Below the pieces are notes generated by a model. It ran no database searches and was not told the origin of the DNA. It was given only the letters and a program-made list of their open reading frames with translations. Source: Datnioides undecimradiatus (taxonomy: Eukaryota; Chordata; Actinopteri; Lobotiformes; Datnioididae). Taken from it: a stretch of 64,000 nucleotides of DNA. The position numbers and the translations under genes are program-made. The DNA is taken from the NCBI GenBank assembly GCA_008933995.1, contig WARS01000009.1, positions 1,761,001 through 1,825,000 of the forward strand. Direction: 5' to 3'. Positions 22,001-34,645 of the stretch are shown piece after piece (the stretch's first letter is position 1; each line of letters starts with the position of its first letter).

Positions 22001-25000
22001 GAGCAGAAGCTGGCACTGGAGACCACCGTGCTGGTGGAGTCGTACACGGTAGATACCTGCATGTTTTCCTTTCAGACATTAGAAAACACTCGGGTAGTGG
22101 AATTAAGCTGAGCCGCTTGTGGCAGCAGTGCTCAGGTTGTTGATAGTCACTCTTACATCCTTAACCGTGACCATTGGTGCAGTTTTAATTTGCTCCAGCG
22201 TGCCTCCCTGCAGACAGCCGTGCTGACCCAGCAGTCGCACACACACGCCGTGTCGTCCCATTCACTGTCCCCGTGTTTCCTGCTGCTGCCTGTTGAATTA
22301 ATGGGCTGTAACACTATAATAAAGGAGAATCTCTTATTAAAGAACTGGAGAAGGGTGCTGCCAACCAGCTGCCGTAACATTACTTTAAGCCTGAGTCTGA
22401 ACAGTGGTGCGCATACATCCACCCAATCATTCACAAGCACACGAGCTGTCAATCATCAGGTCACGCCCCCTTTTTTATAGCTTTAAATAAGTAATTAATA
22501 CAAAATGTAGAAAAATGAACACTAAAACATACGTCAGTGTGGTAAGAGCTGCCTTAATTAACAGAGACCTTCTAATGGAAACATGTACTTTAATTATTAT
22601 TTATTAATATTTCCTCTGTTGACATGGAGGGGGCGGGGTTTATTACGTGTGCCAAGCCAGCCGCCAGGAGGCGATCAAGATGTTTGGTCTTCGCTCATAG
22701 GGAGCTGTAATGTTGTCCATCTTTATAAACAGTCAGTGGTCCGGTCACAGTGAGAGCGAATGTGGGGATGAAGAAGAGCAATTTAACTCACATGATATGA
22801 ACACTGCAAAAATCTAAAATGTGCTCGTCTGTATTTTGTCGGACGCATGAAGCGGCTGTTTTTCAGGTTTAAAAGGCGGGATCTTTCCAGCCCTCTGGGA
22901 TTCAGAGTTTTGTTTTGTTTACCTCTTTTAATGTAAAATGAGTTCTTTTTGCGCGCGCCACATGCACAGAAGTTTCACATTCTGCTTAAAATAGCACGGC
23001 AGAAAGAATCCCTCCCGGAGGATTTGTTATTCGAAAGTGGCTGTATTTTGAAGTAATCAAAACTAATGGGGTAACTAAATCTGTTTCTGCGCTGCGCTAA
23101 GTAGACTACCACATGCCCGATGTTGGTTCTCTTGGCTGCTTCAGGACAGGGCCGTGCTGCTGACTAACTGTTTTCTCTGGGACTCAAACATACGGGGGTG
23201 CAGCGCTCCTCCACCAGGCTTGCTTTTCTTTCCAGGGCCCTTTTCCCTGCAGACGGAACCACAGAATCTAAACGCAGGTCCTCAAGTCTGAGCCGCTGCA
23301 CGCCTTAGCGAGCACATGTTGTGTCTCAGCGCTCACTGACCATGAGTGTTTGGGTTAGTGTAGGCGACTGCGCGCGTGTAGGTGTGTGAACGTGTATGTG
23401 TGAGTATCGTCCTGTGCGCATGAGTGTGCCGAAACAAGGAGGGCAATGTAACTGTGGCCGAAGGGCGCTGAACTGTGCGTTACATCATTTCCTGTGCAGC
23501 CACTTTGCGGCGGTGGCTGGGCTCCACTTCCTCCCACTGCCCTCGGCTGAATGCAGCCTTTTTATAGTCACACACACATCGACTCTACTCAGTTTGGAGC
23601 CTACACTCTGTGCGCTTTAACTCACTGCACAGTGTGTAGGACCTGACTCTCAGTAAACACGCAAACCTTTTCTTTTACAAAGGTTTATTGAGAAATTCGG
23701 ACTTTCATACATCACAAACGCCCATCGAACAGTATCATTCTGTTCTCTGTTGAGTCATGCATTAAATCCTACCTCTTCAGTGGTGTCACATTTTCTCTTT
23801 CTTCCTTCTCTTTTCATCTCATCCCTCCTACACACCTCCAGCTGCCAGATGGTCGTGTGATCAAGGTGGGAGGAGAGCGTTTCGAGGCCCCGGAGGCTCT
23901 GTTCCAGCCCCACCTCATCAACGTGGAGGGTGTCGGAGTGGCCGAGCTCCTCTTTAACACCATCCAGGCGGCCGATATAGACACTAGGTGAGACAAACGG
24001 AAGTGCACAAATAACAATCTGCCGCTGATCAAGACAACCCGACGCGTCCGTGTGTTCTTTACTGAGGGCCTTTCTGCTGCAACACACAGCATTAACAGCG
24101 CACACAGACAGATATATGCATAACAGCGGCGTCGGGCCCGGCAGAGGGTTTTGGACATCAGACTAAATATTTCTCGCACACCAGAGTTCAGTATGGAAAG
24201 TATGAAAATTGGACGGGCAACAAAGTAGCCGTATCCAAGAAAGCGTAGACTTGGAAATCCAATACGTCATTATTTATTCCTTACAGTCGGATCCGTTTTG
24301 TCGAATTCACTGTGGGTCTTCTAGACTTAACGTGGTAAAATATGGCCGTTGGGAAGGAAAGTACTCACATTACTTGAATGAGTTTAAAGCTAATGCTCCT
24401 TCTCTTACTGTTCTCATCCTCTTCCCCCGTCATCAGGCCCGAGTTCTACAAACACATCGTGTTATCAGGAGGCTCCACCATGTACCCCGGCCTGCCCTCT
24501 CGGCTGGAGAGGGAACTCAAGCAGCTGTACCTGGAGCGTGTGCTCAAGGGAGATGTCGACAAGCTTTCGGTGAGTTGTCGCCTCATTCGCGCCATTTGTA
24601 GTTATACTGTTGACTCTGAGCCGAAACAGTCCGGATGTGGCGAACGGTATGACTGTGACTCTGAACTCACAAGTCATACGTTAATTTAGCTCAGATCAGA
24701 ACTGGATTAGCGTCAGCCGCACTGCAGCCCATTTAGTCGAAATCCATTGAACATTCAACAGCCTACACACCGGCCTACACGGCTGGTCCGTCCGTGTGAA
24801 TTCATATTTCCAGCTGATTCTCCGGGGTTGTTTAAATTAGTCTGGGCGAGGTTTCCCACATGTCAGAGAGCAGCAAAGCGCCAGGAAGGTGCAACGGATC
24901 TGTGTCAGTGTGTAAAACGGTGACTGACACCTGACAGTGTCTCTTTTGTCCTGATGATGTGAAATCCCACACGCCGGCAGTTCACAGCAGACTAAATTAA

Positions 25001-27634
25001 ACACGTCTGCGCGGTTTGGGAGCGAAACGTGAGGTCTCCGGCCGGTGCGGTGCATAGACTCCACCACCAGGTGGGGCTAGAGGCTCACAGACGTTCGTTT
25101 AACTTAAACAGACCACTTTTTCTTTTTTTTTTATAACAACATATGTGGGGATCACTTCCCAATGATAAATATTTGTTTTGGAAAAATATCACTACGTTAC
25201 ATTTCCACGTCAGTATCCCAAAGACACAGATGATTTTACACAGAACTATTTTGTAAACAAAGGTCTGCAGATGACTCACAAGTTTAAAGGCAAGTCATTA
25301 TGTGCTTTACTTTCCTGCCCACAACTGCAGCCGCTTTCTTAGACTGTTTATCTCCCCGTGGAATGGAAGCCTTTGTACGCAGCGATCGTGCGTTCACATA
25401 TATCTTCAATGAAAAGTGGCTCAGATCCCTGCAAGCTGTAACAAAGCAGGCGCCAGTCTTTGTAGCTTTGTTCAGGAACGTTTTTAGACAAGATACTTGA
25501 CATTATTGGCTTAAAAGTCGGTCAATACGTTTGTAGTTTTCAGTTTCATAGTGAACAGTGGCTGTGGTCAGCTTGAATTCATGTCTGTTACAATTTTGTT
25601 TAGGTTTCACAGTGGGGGAAAGAGATATCAAAGCAAACTGTCTAAAATCGTCCCTGCTGCATATTCCAGTTGTTCCAAATGCTCCATCTGCTCTTCTTGA
25701 CACTCAAAATGTGGCTAAACACACCACAGATGTTTGTAGCTTGCACCTTCAGCTGTTTGTTTGTTGCTTGCACCCGCGTTTAGACAGCTAGCCACGTGAG
25801 CAACACACAGAAGCTGCGTCTTTCGCCCTATTTGGTGAAAATATGAGTGTTTGGAACATACTGAGCGCGCAGACCGAGAGCAGAGAAGTGGATTATGCAG
25901 CAGGGGCGGTTTGAGAAGTTTGCATTCATGTTTTGATACTTCTGCATTCTGCAAAACTTGTCACCGTCGGAGTAAAGTTGTACGACGTGACTTGAAGCCA
26001 CCTTTCAAGCTGCTGTTAAGTGGACTGTTGCTTTAAAACCACATTAACTGATATTTTCATCATAAAAACAAAAGGTTCGAGTTGTTTTTGTGATAAGAAA
26101 TGTTTGGCACCAACAACCCCTCGGAGAATTATCGCTCAGCAGTCCACCCCAGCTTTTCTGGGGCCTTTTAGCATCTTTAAGTTGATTCTTCTTGGTTTTA
26201 TGACCTAAAACTGTACGATGTCCTCCACCCTCATCTGTGTTGACTCCACACGCGGCAGGCAGAAGTGGGTGGAGACCAAAACGGAGCGAAAGCAGAACAA
26301 ACGTGACCATAAAGACTATAAATATCACTAATATTACTCCACAACTGTTAGATAGAGCATGCACTTAATGTCAGTTTTGTGCTTGTTGGGGCCAAAAACC
26401 TGTATTTCTGTTGGTGGTGGCAAAGTTTACTGAGTCTCCTTAATGTTTAATATCAAAAAGGCGCACATGCTGTTGATATCCTCACATACTAAGGTACTAC
26501 TGTGGCTAAATGATGGTTCAAATCATATTAACAGTCACAGAACTCACAATAGATCCGTCTTTGTGTCCTCAGTTTGCTGTCTTCTGTCGTCTTATGTCAC
26601 ATTTCATTTATGATAGTTAAAGTTTTTAGTTTGACGCGTTGCTCCAAATCTTCGTCCCTCCAGCTGTTTTACTTTGACGCCATGTATTGTTGCTAACGCC
26701 GGTTGAGCCAAGCTGCCCTGGGCACCAAAGTTATGACAGTTGTTCCCGTGTTTGCCTTGGCATCAGTCACGACTTTCAATTTGAATGTACAAACACAAGC
26801 AAGGTGGCCTCTTCTTCTGAAAAGTCTTTTAAGGGCATTTCATTCAGTTTCCCCACAAACGGCTTGTAGACGGTGTTAAAGTGTCATAAATTAAGGGTCA
26901 TTGCGGGTTTTTTCACAGGCTGCTGTTAGACGTCGTACGCCTAGTTTTGGATAGTCAGCGTGTGCAGGAGGCCTTTGTAAAACAATCACTACAGCACGCT
27001 ACAGTACCTCACTGTTATAGACTTAAATGAACTTTAATTAATTCATTTTAATTGGTTATTGCATACAGTAATGTTCTGCCATTTATCCAGGTCCAGTCCT
27101 GTTGGTTTCATAATATAAAGAGGAATTCTTAATAAACCTTATGGATGTATGTAATAAATAATTCTTGGACGTTCAGTCTTTGCACCGTACTTGCACACTG
27201 TGGTCAGTATGGTTGTGAAACGTGTGTTAAATGAGATGAAATAAACATTCTTATGTTTAACTCACTGAATCCTGCAGAAGCCTCGACTAGGTTTACACCT
27301 CCAGCTCAGCAGCTGACACAAAGTCCGCGTCGTCCAGACTGAGCCTGTGCAAAATGAAATCCACACTGTAAAGAAAAAGACCTGAGTTTAGAAACAAAAC
27401 ACTGGGACATCTCTGGTACAGAAGGCCTGCCTTACATGTCTCCGTGTCCCCTCTGTGTCATAGAAATTTAAGATCCGGATCGAGGATCCTCCCAGGCGAA
27501 AGCACATGGTGTTCCTGGGCGGAGCTGTGCTGGCCGACATCATGAAGGACAAGGACAACTTCTGGCTGACCCGGGAGGAGTACCAGGAGAAAGGCGTCCG
27601 CGTGCTGGAAAAACTTGGAGTCACCGTCAGATAA
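16081..27634 (+). CDS. actr2: Actin-related protein 2 (ARP2), Arp2/3 complex subunit
   Basis: Constitutive coding exons are 16081-16128, 18203-18313, 20331-20546, 20673-20745, 21367-21503, 21899-22048, 23842-23987, 24437-24569 and 27464-27634. They total 1185 nt and 394 aa, exactly the human ARP2 length. A cassette microexon lies at 18813-18827. All introns are GT-AG. The product is nearly identical to mammalian ARP2. Phosphate-loop DNGTG is at residues 12-16, the second nucleotide loop DSGDGVTH at 158-165, and GGSTMYPG at about 305-312; the C-terminus is EKLGVTVR. Family knowledge: ARP2 binds ATP and, with ARP3, forms the template for branched actin filaments at the cell cortex after activation by WASP/WAVE proteins. 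Changes from human are conservative (for example QFAGVYI for QFSGVYV). The gene lies between aftph and spred2 as in mammals. The a/b ohnolog assignment is not resolvable here. Confidence 0.97.
18813..18827 (+). CDS. actr2: 15-nt cassette microexon of actr2
   Basis: AATGCCCAGAAGATG encodes NAQKM and is flanked by an AG acceptor with a strong pyrimidine tract and a GTAAGT donor. It sits in the intron between IEIK and DLMVGDE and is in frame. From memory, human ACTR2 isoform 1 carries a five-residue insertion (NNKKM) at exactly this junction, giving 399 instead of 394 aa. Position, length and the KM ending all agree, so this is very probably the orthologous alternative exon. Confidence 0.82.
22049..23841 (+). 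other. actr2: actr2 intron 6
   Basis: This non-coding intron has no recognised gene or RNA. It is GC-richer in its second half (about 23100-23550). No repeat could be assigned to a family. Confidence 0.5.
24570..27463 (+). other. actr2: actr2 last intron
   Basis: This 2.9-kb intron has no recognised gene. A CCACCAGGTGGGGC element near 25066-25079 is a weak CTCF-like match. Short open frames here lack conserved features. Confidence 0.5.
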
Positions 27635-27652
27635 AGCACTGGACGGACAGAC

Positions 27653-27689
27653 CACACACACACATACACACACACACACACACACACAT
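27653..27689. repeat. (AC)n microsatellite in the actr2 3' UTR
   Basis: An interrupted AC dinucleotide tract begins about 20 nt after the actr2 stop codon. A second short AC run lies just downstream (about 27697-27712). Confidence 0.9.
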
Positions 27690-28640
27690 ATACAAATACA
27701 CACACACATACACAGCATTCACACATTTCCCCTACGCCCACATTGCAGAGTATATATCTATTTATCCCTCTTCTTCTCTCTTCCGGCTCTTGATATTCCT
27801 CAAACATCTGAGGGAATCGAGCCGTCACCTCCCTGCTCTCCTCCGTCTCTGTCTCCTCCTCCCGTCTCCTCTCTTCTCTCCTGGTTTTGGGATTGGCTCA
27901 CACTCTCTTCCTCGCAAGCCCCGAGAACCAGTTCCACCTTTGCAGATTTACACTGAAACCTCTCCTTAACTTAGACCACGAGTTTGAAGGGTCGCCGTTG
28001 CCCCGCCGGAGTCTGTTTTCCATCGAGTTCTGGTTGCGAGGGTTAAAACCAGGGCGCCAGCTCTGCACGTTTACCTGCACACAGGTTTGTTGTGAGTTAA
28101 ACTCGGCAGGTAAACTCTGCGGCGAGCGTGTTCGGAAAGTTTAGCTTCCTCCGTTGATTAAACCTCTGGAGGGAAATGACGGGAAAGTTTCTAAGCAACT
28201 CGTAAGCGTCTAATATCACAATCAGGGTCCACCACAAACAGCCACGGGCCGCTTTCAGCATCTGTTCCAGGTGAGCGAGAACTGATCACATTTTTATGTC
28301 GGTTTTTTATAAATGATATCATGACTTTTTCTTTTCTGGGAGAGGGATTTCTTTTCTTTTTGGCTTTTTTTGTTGTTGGATGTATGAGTTCAGTTTATAT
28401 CTTTTCATTTTTCCATTGACTCTTTTTTTTTTTTTTCCCTTTTGTTGCTGTGCACTACTACCATTGTAAATGGAGTGTATTGTGGTAACAGAGGTTCCTC
28501 CATGTTTTTATGAAGAATTGATGGTTGATTTATAAAGGGACAAATACACAAAGGAATAGCCCCTGAGCTCGACATCGGGTGTGTGACGGTACTGTGGGGT
28601 TTTGCGGGTGGTGAGACAGTGATGGGATGCGTGCATGAGT

Positions 28641-28648
28641 GCGCGCGC

Positions 28649-28700
<52 letters not shown>
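28641..28700. repeat. (GC)5(GT)25 compound microsatellite
   Basis: Ten bases of alternating GC are followed by 50 bases of perfect GT repeat inside the actr2 3' UTR. Alternating purine-pyrimidine sequence of this type can adopt Z-DNA. In RNA it is a long UG tract. Confidence 0.95.
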
Positions 28701-28703
<3 letters not shown>

Positions 28704-29199
28704 GTGGGTAGTGCTACTATTTGTTCCTCATCCGACAGCCTCGCCTCTGCCTCCTCTGGGTGTAAATCTCAGGATGAGTGAGCAGGTGTGAGCAGTTGTA
28801 GCAATATTACAGGCTGTGATGACGCCATAGCACCTCACCTGTCGTGCTCCTTCAGATCCACCAAAGCAGCGGAGGCAGTCGCAGGTTGACGATGGGATGG
28901 ATTTGAATCTGAGTGCAGAAAACTAAACAAAAACGGTATTTTATGGATGTGAAACGCTGTCGAGGTCATATTCAAGTTCTCCAGCCTTTCACTCCCAACG
29001 GTCGACTTAATGATTACTGGAGGCACTTCTTCTCGAGTTTGATAAATGTGTATATTTTTCTTTTTTCTTCCTCTATCCAGTGCCAAGTGCAGTTAATGTT
29101 AACTGGATCTCTCATGTTTTAATGTCTTTCTTTTTGTCACTGTTTTTTTTTTTTTATTTTCCCGTGTTGTTCATAGCATAACTGCCTAACGCTGATTTA

Positions 29200-29205
29200 A
29201 ATAAA
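29200..29205 (+). terminator. actr2: actr2 polyadenylation signal
   Basis: AATAAA is followed within about 25 nt by a GT-rich stretch (TGTTTGTGTGG), the expected downstream element. It lies about 1.57 kb after the stop codon. Confidence 0.7.
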
Positions 29206-29225
29206 AGTGATTTATAAGGATGTTT

Positions 29226-32200
29226 GTGTGGCAGGTTCTTCTTTTTTTTGACACGACTGTGATCTGTTTAACAAAGTTATTTGAATAACCCCGAGTAAGT
29301 GATTGTGGGTTTAACTCTGAGCAGATAATTTAATATCGCTGCTTCATGAATCACTTCACGGCGCGGGTTCACATCGGGGCTAACTATTATTTTCACAGTC
29401 GATTTATTTCCCGACTAATTGATTTATTCTTTAGTTCATAAAAAGTAAAAAAGAGCCTAAAGTGATGTTTGGAACGGTCAAAATCCCAACGACACTCAGT
29501 TTGCATTAATATAAAACAAAGAGAAGTGATAAATTGTCATGTTTCTGAAACTGGCGCCAGTGAGCATTCAACAGTTTTGCAACAAACCATTGACTGGTAA
29601 ACAAAATAATCACCAATGAATTAGTTTCAATTGTTTCTCTACTATCCAGTTTGTAACCTGAACAGCCACTTCCTGTTTCCTTTGTTTAATTCAGTCCATG
29701 TAACAGTTGAATTCCCATTCATACAGTGTTCGCAGATCAGTTTTGTTGTCCAGCCACCACTGGCTAACCATCTGACACCGATCATAGTTCATCGTCCTTG
29801 ACTGTGGAACAACCCAGACTCAAGGTCCACTTACAAAAGTTTTTCTTCAGCTTTCAAACCGACCGACATCACATCCTGTTTGCTCAGAAGCTGCAGCGCA
29901 TTCTGGAGCCAGACTCATCTAGACGGGTATTAAAAGATCACTCATAACCGCAGAGACTGTTTATTAATGCAACCCCAACTGAGATGTCTGAGGTCGCGTC
30001 AACAGATCATCGCCACGGCAACCGGGCAAACCCCATCCACTCCTGAAGACCGGGGGATACAGTAGAAAGCTCAAGAGACAAAATATCATATAAAGCCTGT
30101 AACGACATGACGACCAAGCTGCCACACAGACCTGAAGTTCACATTTTCACCTCCTGTTGTTTTTGTTTTAAAGCTAGACTATGTCACATTAAAATAAAAA
30201 CATTGTACATCTAGATTTTGAAGAATTTAGTCTATTTTGACCTTATTTTTGACATTTGCATCCTAAAGAAATTTAAAGTTTATTTTTATCATTAGTCTTC
30301 TTGTTATTTATTAACCTGCTTGATCTCTTTATACTCAGTGTGGCGTCGTCAAATACAAATTCAGATACACTTATTCAGTTTGTGCTGAGGCTGGACAAGA
30401 AAAAGCAGAGTAAAGCTCATCTTTGAGAACCTGCAGCCACCAAATGTTCGACACGTTTGCTTCACAAAATCAACTCATCGTTGCTGCTGTGGTGTTTTGC
30501 AGAGAGCTGGAGGGGAGATGAGATGGGTTGATGGATAGTGAGTGCTGCCAGAGGAGAGGATGGAGGTACGAAGGTGACTGAGCGTCCGCGCACAGACCAG
30601 AAGGAGGAAGAGGAAATGGAACAGTGACAGAGGACTGGCGCCACCAGAGGAAGAGGCTCTCTTTCCGTGCCTGAAATAAAGATCTCACCCAGACTCTTCC
30701 GGCCTTGTTCCATTTTAATCCCTCGACTCTTGCCACTTCCCTCTTAACCCTGAACTGCTACCTCTGAAGCGCTGTTTGAAGTTTCCTTCACATCAGACCA
30801 CAAACAGGAGCGTCACCAGGTTTCAGCCGAGGTGGGAGGCAACCAAGGACGTCCACTGAAAGAGAGAAACTCTGGTGCGGCTTTAAGGGTGAAGTGCTTT
30901 GCTTGAAGCTCTGCTCGGAAAGAAGCATTGTCTTAAAGAAAGTAAAGCTAGAACAACTCTTCAATCTTCACTATTTTCCACAATCATCACTCGGATTTTC
31001 ATTCAACTACATGATTTTACAATCAGCTTTATATTTAACCACTTCACTGACTAGTGGATTGGTTGTGTGATATGACCAGAAGCTCCAGAAAGGTTGCTAA
31101 ATGGCTACTAGAGAGTATAAAAGAACATAATCTAACAACTAATAACAGAAAAGTCCTGATTTGAGGTTGTTTTTCACTATAAATACTTTGATTTTTGATG
31201 CTTGAGAACATTTCACTGACAAAACTTGTGGAAAAAGGCACAAATGACTTAATTACATAGAGTTTTCAACACTTGTTATGATTTAAGCCGCTTTTGCACA
31301 AACCTTTATCAGCTGTAACATTTTCCACAGGGTGGGAGTAGAGGGATGTTTTCCTCGGTGGTCTTGCATGGTTTATCTCAGGTGCAGGGCTTGAACCCAG
31401 TCAGGCAATGCTTAAACAATTATCTGGCTCCTTGTAATCTTCACTTCTGCAACCTCTCAACTCGGCGTTTGGTTAATTGCGCATTTTTCGACCCGACCGA
31501 GAAGCACAACGGGGCTGAAATGTTGCAAAAGTAATGCTGATCGGGCTCAAATGCAGAACGAAACATTAAAATTCGGCCTATCTTTGGACATGAGGCCGCA
31601 GCACTGGTGCGGGACAAGCCACCCATTCCTGTAAACTACACTGGGAAGTGAGCGCCGGTGCTTTTGTGCACCCAGAGAGGGGCCACGCTGACCCCATTAC
31701 AAGAGCAGATATCTTAAATGTTTGCACATGTGGACTGTGATGCTGTTTGCAGCCGTTGAGCTGCTTAGCAGGCCCCCAAAAGCCCTCAGGGACCTTCTTT
31801 TTCTTCTCTTTTCTCCCTCCTCCTCCTCTCCCCTCTCTCGCGCTCCATCATTATCGCCCACATGCTTTTCCAGAGACATCCTGAGTGAAACAGCTCGCCG
31901 TCCTCGATGGCTATCACATGTTCCTGCTGTGGAAGGAGGCAGCAGGGGAAAGACATCTTGAAGCGAATGAGACGGGGCGTACTAGGCCGAGGTTATTTTC
32001 TTTGTGCTTCCTTTCATTAAGCACTTTGCAAAGAGTTTTGTGCATCATATAGAAGTTTTACAGACTCCACATAAAGACATCCTTTCTCCACAGAAATCTG
32101 TTTTAAAAATCCTCTTAAGAGGACTTTATGCATCTGTTGAACGAGTCTGTCCTTGTTGGAAATAATCTTCCAATGAACTGTTTTAAGTCCCAAAAATTTA

Positions 32201-33009
32201 TTTCATTATACTTAAAACTATCTTTGTAAATTGACCTTGCAACCAGAATGGTTGTTTAGTTTTCAGACCCCCCCGACTTACACGACCAAAGTACAAAACA
32301 AATGACGTCCCCATCAGCTGTCTTTAGGGCTAATTAGCAAACGTTATCTTTAGAGCCCTGCTAATGTGCGATTTCCGAGACGATACCAATTTTCAAAGGT
32401 AAAATGCACAATAATAGCAGCAAATTACAGTGGATTTTAAAACTCTTTTATGAAAACAGACCATTTCTATGTTTCCTGCACCAACATATCTGCAAAAATG
32501 GACTCAAAAGGCACTAAACAAAGAGCTTAAAGAGCAATGAATTCAGTCAAATATTACTTATAACCTGCTAGTGAGGCCAATATAGTCTGGATATCAGAAA
32601 CACACATGCTGATACTGATATAAATGCTATTTTTAATCAGCCAAATGATAAAATGGGTGGCCTCTAGTTAGCATGCTAACTGGAGGCCAACTAGAGGCTA
32701 ACTAGCATGTTTGCACGCTAACAGTAGCTTTCGGCTCAATTATTGCTTGTTTTCCCGCATTTTTAAAATGACTGCTTACATTTTTAGCATTTATATACAT
32801 CCATTGACACATTTTGCTCCTTTTCAATAGCTGAAATTTGATTTGATGCACAGATGGAAAACATTAATAAGAGGAACATGGTGATTAAACGTGCAGCAGA
32901 GAGGCTGCGGTTTGCTAGACCTCCTTTTTTTGCTTTATAGTAGACATTTACTGGAAAGTACTTCGATCTGAGAGTAAAATTAAGCAGTAGACTCGTGGGT
33001 GGTTTCACT
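29226..33009. other. Convergent intergenic region between actr2 and spred2
   Basis: No coding exon, structured RNA or intact mobile element is recognised. The short open frames present show no conserved motifs. A near-perfect 30-bp palindrome lies at 32659-32688. Confidence 0.5.
32659..32688. repeat. 30-bp near-perfect palindrome
   Basis: Two 15-bp arms (GGCCTCTAGTTAGCA and its reverse complement with one mismatch) are centred on the GCATGC core. A partial repeat of the same motif (CTAGAGGCTAACTAGCATG) follows directly downstream. Confidence 0.85.
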
Positions 33010-33411
33010 GTTTTCTCTCATTTTATTGGAGGCGGAAGGTAAGACACACATTTCACTTTAGTTTTCTCACAGACCTGGCCACCCTTCAGTATCTACAAAG
33101 TACTTCCTGTTCCTTCTCAAAAGCAAGAGCTACATCCATCGTACATGTTAGAAACAGTTATTTAAAAAAAAAAAAAATAGAAATAAAAATGTACAACATA
33201 CACTTGATATATATAATATAATTTTTGCTCTTTTTTTTTACAGAGGTAAAAATACTAAGCGTAAAAAATGGGTCTAATTCAATACAGGGAGTCGTTTCTT
33301 TAATTTTTCAATTTAAATACACAAGGAGATAAAGAGGATGCGTTCAGGCACTTGTAAATGGCTCTGACATGTGAGAACACACTCAAACACCGGACGAGAC
33401 GGAGAAAAGCG

Positions 33412-33433
33412 ACACACACACACACACACACAC
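33412..33433. repeat. (AC)n microsatellite
   Basis: About eleven AC dinucleotide repeats lie in the probable spred2 3' UTR. Confidence 0.85.
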
Positions 33434-34239
33434 TCACACATGCGCGCACAAACAGGCAGGCGTACACACTCTTTCCAATCTGATTGGCCCTGTCCCTGAT
33501 TGATCACATCGTCGCATCGAAGGATCTAATTGTACTGGGTGGGTGTTAGTGTGTGGCAGCTTTGGATCAAGGAGCAGGAGGTGGGGAAAGGGATGCGGGA
33601 CAAACACACACACAAACATACTCACACACACCAAGGACATATGTACTGGTACACGGGACAGGATGTATGAAACAAGACACAACCAGGGAAGGAAAAAAGA
33701 CATCCTCAGGCATTCTGCATTTCAACTACAGTAAGTGACATTTCCTTGGCAAAACAATCAGGGATGGATGTTTGTTTCCAGGATTTCAGCCGTTCTTTTC
33801 CAGTGGGACCCCGCCGATCCTGCCCTGCTTCTTATTTTTTGTTTTGTTTTAATCTCTTTTTCTGTTTTTCAAAAGCTTGCCGCGTCCCCCGGTCACATCC
33901 CCGATGCTGCCATCAACCGGGCTTAGGCGAAGGATAAAGCACCCGAGCGGTTGTTCGGTTTAGTGTTGTGCTGTTGGCGTGTGTGAGGGAGAGCGACTGG
34001 CTGGCAGAGGGAGTCACTCAAACAGCAGGTGACACGGGATTTTTGTTTTCCTCCAGGGGCTATGAACCTGAAAGACCACATTTCAACTGTTTCTCTCTTG
34101 ATTAGGTCGAGCTGTTACCGGACATTGGACTTTACTCTTTACAGGTGTGATGATGTACCAAATTTGGCATGAAGGACAAAGGAATAGCAGATACCAGTCA
34201 CATGTAACCGTGGTTTCAGCAAGTCCCATTTACTAAAAA

Positions 34240-34645
34240 AAGAGTCTGGGCTTAAATTAATAGTTTTGGAAAATGCTCTGGAAATCAGCTAGCATGGCTC
34301 TGTCCAAAGGCAGGAAAACATTTTTAACCAGTAGAGGAAGTCAAAGCACCTGCTGATGAACTCCACATAAAAGAACACAACTTGCTGTTTTTATTAAATT
34401 AAAAACAGATTATGTGTTCAAGCCTTAGAGGTGCACGCAAGTGGGTTTTGCTGCCTCTGGACAGCCAAGGCTAGATTTCCCCCCTGTTTCCAGTGTTTAT
34501 GCTAAGCTAAGCTAACACCCTGCTGTGTTAACTTCATATAAGCACACAGACATGAGTGCTGTCGATCTTCTCATCTAAAACTTCAGCAAGAATGCAAGAT
34601 ATTTCCTAAAATTTCAGATTATTCCCTTTTATAACTTAAAATGTC
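34240..34645. repeat. Decayed teleost interspersed repeat (MITE/SINE-like)
   Basis: Several landmark phrases of a very common percomorph repeat are present in order: CTAGCATGGCTCTGTCCAAA, CCCCTGTTTCCAGTGTTTAT, GCTAAGCTAAGCTAAC, ACAGACATGAGTG, ATCTTCTCATCTAA, CAGCAAGAATGCA, and a terminal TTATTCCCTTTTA. The recognition is from memory of repeats flanking fish microsatellites; no family name is asserted. The edges are approximate. Confidence 0.6.

Larger units (their letters stand above)
27635..29225 (+). other. actr2: actr2 3' UTR
   Basis: The region from the stop codon to just past the AATAAA at 29200-29205 is inferred to be 3' UTR. It holds a CA-repeat at its start and a CG/TG-repeat about 1 kb later, plus several poly-T runs (for example near 28424 and 29143). 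No coding signal was recognised. Confidence 0.6.

Noticed and set aside
27388..27828. Long minus-strand open frame opposite the actr2 last exon
   Set aside because: It is a shadow of the ARP2 coding exon extended by the CA repeat (runs of Cys/Val). It has no independent support.
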